Shown here piece after piece: positions 6,642-10,739 of a stretch of 10,739 nt of DNA. Numbering within the stretch: position 1 is the first letter of the stretch; each line of letters starts with the position of its first letter. The stretch comes from Candidatus Gastranaerophilales bacterium (GTDB lineage Bacteria > Cyanobacteriota > Vampirovibrionia > Gastranaerophilales > Gastranaerophilaceae), in contig QAMI01000026.1 in NCBI GenBank assembly GCA_003150395.1, positions 45,368-56,106 on the forward strand, in the 5' to 3' direction. The position numbers were made by a program, and so were the translations under genes. The notes beneath the pieces were generated by a model. That model was not told where the DNA came from and did no database searches. It saw nothing but the letters and a program-made list of their open reading frames with translations.

Positions 6642-6695
6642 ATGAAAAAACAGACTATGATTGGATTTTCGGGGGGGGGGGGCACCCAAAAATAA
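6642..6695 (+). CDS. Short ORF from the real ATG, ending after the G-run (OFF-frame N-terminus)
   Basis: From ATG 6642 the frame reads MKKQTMIGFSGGGGTQK and stops at TAA 6693-6695. It has the locus's only good Shine-Dalgarno sequence. With one G fewer, or two more, the same start would run through GGGAPKNN into the pilin frame, giving a 41-residue leader before the FTLAEVL motif. It is best seen as the displaced N-terminus of the pilin-like gene. A leader peptide that allows re-initiation downstream is the alternative. Confidence 0.55.
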   Translation: MKKQTMIGFSGGGGTQK

Positions 6696-7431
6696 CGCTC
6701 CTGTAAGGTTTTTAGCCTTGTTGTCTAAAGTCTTAAGTAAGCAATTTTTATTTCCAAAAGCTTCGTTTACACTTGCGGAAGTATTGACAACACTTGGCAT
6801 AATAGGAATTGTCGCTGCAATGACTATGCCTGCTTTAATTGCTAAGCATAAAAAAGTAGTTCTTGTGACAAGGTTAAAGAAGGTTTATAGTGTTACATCG
6901 AATGCAATAATGTTGTCTGAAGCTGAGAATGGCTTTATAAAATACTGGGATTTCGGTACTGAATACTCCCGTGATAACCTTAAGCGCGTGGTTGATACAT
7001 ATTTAAAACCTTATTTTAAGACTATTAGTACAGTTGAGAGTAAAACAGATAATGGTTCATATAACACATATGGATTTACACTTTCTGACGGTACTACTCT
7101 TCTTTTTAGTCTGGATGGGTCTATTAATTCTGGAAAGTCTCCGGCAACAATAATGATACTTGCTGATTTTAAAGGTCGTAAGGCTTCGAATAATAAAAAG
7201 GATCTTGATTATAGCAGAGACAATTTTGAAATGGAGATTTCTAAATACAGAGGAAAACTTCGTTTCTTTACCTGGGCTAGCCAACCTTATGCTTCAACAT
7301 ATACTCGGGAAGAGCTTATTAATCATTCTAAGTATGGATGTAATCCTTCTATTCCTAAATATCATCGGTATAATTGCGGTGCTTTGATACAATATGATGG
7401 ATGGAAGATACTAGAGGATTATCCTTGGTAA
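6661..7431 (+). CDS. Type IV pilin-like/pseudopilin protein, out of frame with its ATG
   Basis: The intact reading frame is open from 6661, just after an in-frame TGA at 6658. It carries a class III prepilin signal: basic/hydrophobic leader ...FPKAS, then F-T-L-A-E-V-L with Glu at +5 and a hydrophobic helix to about MPALIA. Prepilin peptidase would cut between 6765 and 6766 (after Ser; Gly is usual), leaving about 221 residues. The rest is a globular pilin-type domain with two C-terminal cysteines (KYGCNP, YNCGAL) and the ending DGWKI-x-EDYPW. No ATG or GTG starts this frame before the motif. Possible starts are ATG 6642 after a frame change in the G-run, or TTG 6718/6721 with AAGG at 6705-6708. 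No other pilus or type II secretion gene is nearby. Role: surface fibre or secretion pseudopilin, inferred. Confidence 0.8.
   Translation: MDFRGGGAPKNNAPVRFLALLSKVLSKQFLFPKASFTLAEVLTTLGIIGIVAAMTMPALIAKHKKVVLVTRLKKVYSVTSNAIMLSEAENGFIKYWDFGTEYSRDNLKRVVDTYLKPYFKTISTVESKTDNGSYNTYGFTLSDGTTLLFSLDGSINSGKSPATIMILADFKGRKASNNKKDLDYSRDNFEMEISKYRGKLRFFTWASQPYASTYTREELINHSKYGCNPSIPKYHRYNCGALIQYDGWKILEDYPW
6671..6682 (+). repeat. Run of 12 G at the 5' end of the pilin-like gene
   Basis: Twelve uninterrupted G bases (6671-6682), preceded by C and followed by C, in otherwise AT-rich DNA. The run lies 29 nt after the A of ATG 6642, inside coding sequence. Mononucleotide runs of this length are classic slipped-strand mispairing sites. 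At 12 G the ATG frame and the pilin frame are separated; 11 or 14 G would join them. Confidence 0.9.
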
Positions 7432-7476
7432 TTTTCGGATATCAGCCAAAAGAGTGAGCGAATTATTCCTGTAAAC

Positions 7477-7505
7477 AAAAAAGCCGGTATTAACCCGGCT
7501 TTTTT
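7477..7505. terminator. Bidirectional rho-independent terminator
   Basis: AGCCGG (7482-7487) pairs with CCGGCT (7495-7500) around the 7-nt loop TATTAAC. Five A-T pairs extend the stem on each side (7477-7481 with 7501-7505), and past one bulged T (7506) further pairs such as AAAC/GTTT follow. The A-run on the left and T-run on the right give a U-tract on either strand. It sits between the convergent pilin-like gene and aroF and should end both transcripts. Confidence 0.85.
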
Positions 7506-7516
7506 TGTTTATAAAC

Positions 7517-8566
7517 CTAATTAACATTAGCACTTAGACAATTTTGTTCGTAGTGAAGACTTTCGCTGAATTTGTTCAGCCTTGTCATAACATCTTTAAA
7601 CATCGGAATGGGAAGACTTTGTTTTCCGTCAGAAAGAGCATTTTCAGGATCATGATGAACTTCTATCATTATTCCGTCTGCTCCGACAACAAGCCCTGCT
7701 TTTGCCATAGGTTCAATCAAATATCTCTGGCCTGTGCCGTGGCTCGGGTCAACAATAATCGGAAGATGTGAGTACTTCTTGATTACCGGAATTGAAGCAA
7801 TATCCATTACGTTTCTTGTGAATGCGCTGTCAAAACTTCTAATACCTCGTTCGCAAAGGATTACATTTCGGTTTCCCTGATACATAATGTGCTCGGCAGC
7901 AAGCAAAAATTCTCTTATTGTGCTTGCAAGACCGCGTTTCAAAATTACAGGTTTGTTAGAGCGGCCTACAGCCTGTAAAAGCTTGAAATTCTGGACATTT
8001 CTGGCGCCAATCTGCAAAACATCTACATAATCGCACATCATATCTAAATCTGAAGCGTCCATTACTTCAGAAACGGTCAAAAGGCCGGTTTCTTCACTTG
8101 CGCGTTTGAGGTATTTCAGAGCTTTTTCACCGTAACCCTGAAAGTCGTATGGGGATGTTCTTGGCTTGAAAGCTCCGCCGCGCAAAAATTCACATCCCAT
8201 TTCCTTTGCAGCAAGCGCAACTTTTAAAAGTCCGTCATAATCTTCTTCAACCGAACAAGGCCCAACCATTGACACAGGTTTGTTGTTTCCGCCGATTTTA
8301 ACTCCGTTCGGAAATTCAATTACAGTATCCTCATTCTGGCTGTCACGAGAAGCAAGTCTGTAGGGTTCTCTTATGACTTTAACTTCTTTTACACCTTCAA
8401 ATGCAGAAATTCTTCCGGGCGTAATTGTTGTTTTGTCGCCTAATGCATCAATGACTGTGTGAACTTCACCTTCGTTGCATCTTACTTTGAAGCCGTTTTC
8501 TTTAAGTAAATCCAAAACTTTTTGTATATTTACTTTGGTGGCTGTGCGCTCCATTATAATAATCAT
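7517..8566 (-). CDS. aroF: 3-deoxy-7-phosphoheptulonate synthase (DAHP synthase, type I-beta)
   Basis: This 349-residue enzyme condenses phosphoenolpyruvate and erythrose-4-phosphate to DAHP, the first step of the shikimate pathway, in the cytosol. Residues 1-68 form the ferredoxin-like domain (MIIIM..., GEVHTVIDALGD) found in Thermotoga/Bacillus-type enzymes, where Tyr or Phe exert feedback control. The TIM barrel follows. The family's metal ligands are visible: C104 (GPCS), H276 (DPSHGTG), E302 (MIEVHHDP) and D313 (LSDGKQS). Other marks are LRGGAFKPRTSPYDFQG and ILKRGLAST. Length fits the family. ATG 8566 is preferred over the ATG four codons later because GAGGAG (8576-8581) lies 9 nt upstream and the N-terminus matches family members. 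It has its own promoter and no other shikimate gene nearby. Confidence 0.96.
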   Translation of the reverse strand: MIIIMERTATKVNIQKVLDLLKENGFKVRCNEGEVHTVIDALGDKTTITPGRISAFEGVKEVKVIREPYRLASRDSQNEDTVIEFPNGVKIGGNNKPVSMVGPCSVEEDYDGLLKVALAAKEMGCEFLRGGAFKPRTSPYDFQGYGEKALKYLKRASEETGLLTVSEVMDASDLDMMCDYVDVLQIGARNVQNFKLLQAVGRSNKPVILKRGLASTIREFLLAAEHIMYQGNRNVILCERGIRSFDSAFTRNVMDIASIPVIKKYSHLPIIVDPSHGTGQRYLIEPMAKAGLVVGADGIMIEVHHDPENALSDGKQSLPIPMFKDVMTRLNKFSESLHYEQNCLSANVN

Positions 8567-8601
8567 CTTTTTCTTCTCCTCGGGGTTTCATAAAATATTG
8601 C

Positions 8602-8615
8602 GCTACCAGTGTAGC
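8602..8615 (-). repeat. Small palindrome over the aroF -10 element
   Basis: GCTAC (8602-8606) and GTAGC (8611-8615) form a perfect 5-bp inverted repeat with a 4-base centre, covering the -10 of the aroF promoter. It could be an operator half-site pair or only a chance palindrome; the arms are short. Confidence 0.3.
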
Positions 8616-8636
8616 ATAAAGATTTTTTTTTATCAA
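8608..8636 (-). promoter_or_regulatory. Extended -10 promoter for aroF
   Basis: On the minus strand TTGATA (8636-8631, 5 of 6), a 17-nt spacer ending in TGC, and TACACT (8613-8608, 4 of 6) form an extended -10 promoter. The -35 overlaps the last bases of the upstream TPR-like gene. The start codon at 8566 lies 41 nt past the -10. Confidence 0.6.
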
Positions 8637-9244
8637 TTTTCAATTAATTTTCTTTTTAAATCTTTAGCGGGGAAGTATCCAGGTAAGATTTTTAAGCAAT
8701 TATCAATAGCTTTTAATGCTTTTTCGCGGTTGTCTTCTGCAATATAAACATTAGCCAGTAAAACATGAAGCTCGGGGTCTTGATAAAAATAATTTTTTGC
8801 TCTTTCAAGAAAAAATTTTCCGTAAGAATAAAGCTCATTGTTCCAAAATACACGTCCGATATATTTGTGGGTTTCAGGGTTGACAGATGAAAACATGTCA
8901 GCGTATTTTATAATTTCTTCGACAAATTCACCTTTTTCGTAATTAATCAAAAGATTTAAATCAATTTCAAGAAAATTTCTGATATCAAAATAAGTAGGAT
9001 AAGGTGTTTGTTTTTCAAGAAGGATTTTTGAGATTATTTTCCCCCATCTTGCGCGGGTTTCGCGTTCCTGAATTCCGGTGAAAAGTTTTTCTGCCTCAGT
9101 CAATTTTCCTGTTAAAAGTTTGCAGTATGCAAGTTCAAGAGGAAAATTATTTTTTTCAAAAAAACTTTGACATTCGTCATCAGCGGCGAATGTCAAAAGA
9201 GTATTTTTAGCTTTTTCATAATTGTAAAACAAATTATTTGTCAT
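8633..9244 (-). CDS. Cytoplasmic TPR-like hypothetical protein
   Basis: This 203-residue protein has no signal peptide. It is mostly helical with TPR-like units at about residues 33-60 (ELAYCKLLTGKLTEAEKLF) and 155-200 (HVLLANVYIAEDNREKALKAIDNCLKILPGYFPA). Between them is a helical stretch rich in aromatic residues (NYEKGEF, YGKFFLERAKNYFYQD). The ATG lies inside the 3' end of the exported TPR gene (11-nt overlap, different frame), and no good Shine-Dalgarno sequence precedes it, so translation is probably coupled to that gene. The pair may act on either side of the membrane or may simply be co-expressed. No specific function is recognised. Confidence 0.82.
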   Translation of the reverse strand: MTNNLFYNYEKAKNTLLTFAADDECQSFFEKNNFPLELAYCKLLTGKLTEAEKLFTGIQERETRARWGKIISKILLEKQTPYPTYFDIRNFLEIDLNLLINYEKGEFVEEIIKYADMFSSVNPETHKYIGRVFWNNELYSYGKFFLERAKNYFYQDPELHVLLANVYIAEDNREKALKAIDNCLKILPGYFPAKDLKRKLIEN

Positions 9245-10211
9245 CTGAAGTATTAAAGTCTAAATTGTTCATCATAGAACTCATCATCATTGCCTGAATA
9301 ACCTGCGGGTCGACATTTTGTGCACCATCTCTTGTTCCGGCCTGCATCATGTAGGGAAGCATTTGTGTCATAGGATCATTATTGTTATTTTGATTGTTCC
9401 CGAGCATCATGCTCATTTGCGCCATCTGCGGATTGTGATAAGCCGTCGGTGCAGAAGGTTGAATTGAAACAGTCATACCGGCCTGCCTCAGCGTATTTAT
9501 AGCTGAAACAATTTCGTCGTTTGAAACGTTACCGTCAGCCAGTGCAATTTTTTCGCCTGTGATTTCATAACCAGAATGTTCTTTATCAAACTCTTTAATC
9601 TGTTGAACATCTTCAGGTGGAAGTTCTGGTTTTCTGTTAATATTTTTCTGAATATTTTCAAGGTCTTTCAACTTCATCTGATCTTTTAATTCCGGTGAGA
9701 ATCCGTCGCCATATGGTGCATTAATAAATTCATCAAGCGGATCGGGTTCTTCTTCCTGCATAATTGCTGCGGTTGCTGCACACAAAGGGCCGCCTGTCAT
9801 ACAGTCTCTGCCCTTTGCGGCAAGAGTCATAAGCCCTTCGCCAGGGTTTAGAGTTATAACTTTTTCGTAAGCTTCAATCGCACCGTCTGAATCTCCGAGA
9901 TTAGCCAGCGTCATTGCTAAATAGTAAAATGCTTTTGCATCTTTTGGATTTTTTTCCAGATATGCGAAAAGTTCCTGAGCAGCTCCGGTGTAATTCGCCT
10001 TTTTATAATTTTGAACGGCATGGTTTAGGGTTGGTTTCGGGTATAAGCTCGGGTCGTAATCAATCGCTGAAGTATTAACAGGGGGGACAAGCTCTTTCTG
10101 CACAGGGATTGTTTCCTTGCTTATTACATTGCCGGGCTTTGCTGCAAAAGACGTTCCTGCTGTCGCCAAAACAATCATTGCTGCCAGTAATAGTGCTGAT
10201 TTTTTATTCAT
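9234..10211 (-). CDS. Exported TPR protein with Met/Asn-rich C-terminus
   Basis: This 325-residue protein starts with a Sec signal peptide (MNKKSALLLAAMIVLATAG, likely cut after SFA before AKPGN). Residues about 60-130 hold two TPR units (NHAVQNYKKANYTGAAQELF; AFYYLAMTLANLGDSDGAIEAYEKVITLNP). A Pro/Glu/Lys-rich middle (about 150-225) follows, then a C-terminal low-complexity tail with 13 Met in the last 64 residues and runs of Asn/Gln. ATG 10211 is chosen because AGGA (10220-10223) lies 8 nt upstream and the signal peptide then starts cleanly; a frame extending to 10271 would add a poorly supported N-terminus. It precedes and overlaps the cytoplasmic TPR-like gene. Likely an envelope scaffold; partner unknown. 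Confidence 0.85.
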   Translation of the reverse strand: MNKKSALLLAAMIVLATAGTSFAAKPGNVISKETIPVQKELVPPVNTSAIDYDPSLYPKPTLNHAVQNYKKANYTGAAQELFAYLEKNPKDAKAFYYLAMTLANLGDSDGAIEAYEKVITLNPGEGLMTLAAKGRDCMTGGPLCAATAAIMQEEEPDPLDEFINAPYGDGFSPELKDQMKLKDLENIQKNINRKPELPPEDVQQIKEFDKEHSGYEITGEKIALADGNVSNDEIVSAINTLRQAGMTVSIQPSAPTAYHNPQMAQMSMMLGNNQNNNNDPMTQMLPYMMQAGTRDGAQNVDPQVIQAMMMSSMMNNLDFNTSDDK

Positions 10212-10279
10212 CTTAATCATCCTTTTCCTAATTTTAATGAATTTTTTAATAAAATCAATCTGATAGGACAAATTGATTT

Positions 10280-10290
10280 ATTATATTATA
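10280..10290 (-). promoter_or_regulatory. Possible -10 region for the exported TPR gene
   Basis: On the minus strand two overlapping TATAAT hexamers (10290-10285 and 10285-10280) lie 69-79 nt before ATG 10211. No convincing -35 lies at 16-18 nt, so this is only a possible start site. The whole gap 10212-10331 is very AT-rich and shows no clear terminator for the upstream membrane-protein gene. Confidence 0.3.
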
Positions 10291-10331
10291 TACCCATTTT
10301 TAAAAATATACACTAATATAAATATATGAAA

Positions 10332-10739
10332 TTAATTATTTGTGTTTTTAAACATGTGTCTTTTTTTATAAAGGATTACAAAGAAAAGTACAATTAAAAC
10401 TGTAACGCCCAGAATAACCCATTCTATATATTGTTTAATCATGGGGCCAAAAAGCATGAGTACAATGCTTACAAGATAAAAGCGCATTCCTCTGCCGAGA
10501 AAACTTGCCAGCATGAATTTCCAGAAGTTCATATTTAAAATTCCGCTTGCAATTGTGAAGATTTTGTATGGGATTGGCGTAAAAGCGGAAAAAAATACTG
10601 CCATAGAACCGTATTGTTCATAAAGTTTTTCAACGTGGTCGAACTGTTCGTGTTTATTTCTAAAGAGAAAATTAAAAACCGGTCGCCCTCCGAATTTTCC
10701 TATAAAATATCCGAAGGCACCGCCAAAAGCTGATGCAAT
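10332..10739 (-). CDS. YqaA/DedA-type (SNARE-associated, VTT domain) membrane protein, 5' partial
   Basis: The last 135 codons of a membrane protein; the frame stays open upstream of the Met codon at 10604 to the window edge, so the start lies outside. The visible part begins IASAFGGAFGYFIGKFGGRP, then KHEQFDHVEKLYEQYG, then the conserved AFTPIPYKIFTIASGILN and LGRGMRFYLVS, and ends with a final hydrophobic helix (about 25 residues) and a short basic tail YKKRHMFKNTNN. This pattern matches the YqaA branch of the DedA superfamily: inner-membrane proteins with re-entrant loops. DedA-superfamily members are linked to lipid-carrier flipping and membrane homeostasis. The substrate here is unknown. 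Stop TAA at 10334-10332. Confidence 0.88.
   Translation of the reverse strand: MASAFGGAFGYFIGKFGGRPVFNFLFRNKHEQFDHVEKLYEQYGSMAVFFSAFTPIPYKIFTIASGILNMNFWKFMLASFLGRGMRFYLVSIVLMLFGPMIKQYIEWVILGVTVLIVLFFVILYKKRHMFKNTNN

Noticed and set aside
7160..7387. Plus-strand open frame of 75 codons inside the pilin-like gene in a second frame
   Set aside because: No Shine-Dalgarno and no motif; the pilin frame with its conserved C-terminus clearly wins.
8567..8632. Possible attenuator or riboswitch upstream of aroF
   Set aside because: The leader from the predicted start to the ATG is only about 35 nt, with no leader peptide rich in Tyr, Phe or Trp and no terminator hairpin.
10212..10271. N-terminal extension of the Met-rich TPR protein to a start at 10271
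   Set aside because: It would put about 20 charged residues before a clean signal peptide, and AGGA at 10220-10223 supports ATG 10211 instead.
1..10739. Mobile element, prophage, CRISPR array, tRNA or rRNA
   Set aside because: No transposase or integrase motifs, no regularly spaced repeats, no terminal inverted repeats and no tRNA-like cloverleaf were seen on either strand.

Overview
The window is AT-rich, uses the standard genetic code with TGA as a stop, and is densely packed with short intergenic gaps. The gene mix suggests a gut Gastranaerophilales/Vampirovibrionia ('Melainabacteria') type bacterium: a pseudopilin with an FTLAEVL-type signal and a C-terminal GALIQ...DGWKI...DYPW block, many TPR proteins, a pentapeptide-repeat protein, a GAF/HD-GYP protein, a double zf-TFIIB protein and a Thermotoga-type DAHP synthase. 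This is inference from protein style, not from a marker gene.

Layout. The left part is on the plus strand: a possible 3' end of an upstream gene (1-48), a basic coiled-coil hypothetical (91-666), and a double zinc-ribbon protein with its own strong promoter (781-1311). Next comes a tightly spaced operon (1425-6551): a cytoplasmic TPR-like/GAF/HD-GYP c-di-GMP phosphodiesterase, an exported TPR protein with a TTG start, a NarL-type response regulator (4-nt ATGA overlap with the gene before), a second REC-LuxR regulator (10-nt gap) and a very acidic pentapeptide-repeat protein. The operon ends at a perfect 11-bp hairpin that coincides with the promoter of the next gene.

That next gene (6642-7431, plus) encodes a type IV pilin-like/pseudopilin protein. 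Its only well-formed start (AAGGAG, then ATG at 6642) is separated from the pilin reading frame by a run of 12 G. As written, the ATG frame stops at 6693-6695. Losing one G or gaining two would join it to the pilin frame. This looks like a phase-variable (contingency) locus captured in the OFF state, or an assembly error in a homopolymer, and it is the most notable signal here.

A bidirectional terminator (about 7477-7505) separates the plus-strand genes from a minus-strand block, given in transcription order: a partial YqaA/DedA-type membrane protein at the right edge (10739-10332), an exported TPR protein with a Met/Asn-rich tail (10211-9234), a cytoplasmic TPR-like protein that overlaps it (9244-8633), and aroF (8566-7517). 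aroF has its own extended -10 promoter.

Together the plus-strand operon reads as a signalling unit: second-messenger turnover, two phosphorylation-dependent transcription factors and an envelope TPR protein, next to a possibly switchable pilin-like surface protein. No histidine kinase, diguanylate cyclase or pilus assembly gene lies in the window. No tRNA, rRNA, CRISPR array, transposase or attachment site was seen. No stretch longer than 300 bases lacks a gene.
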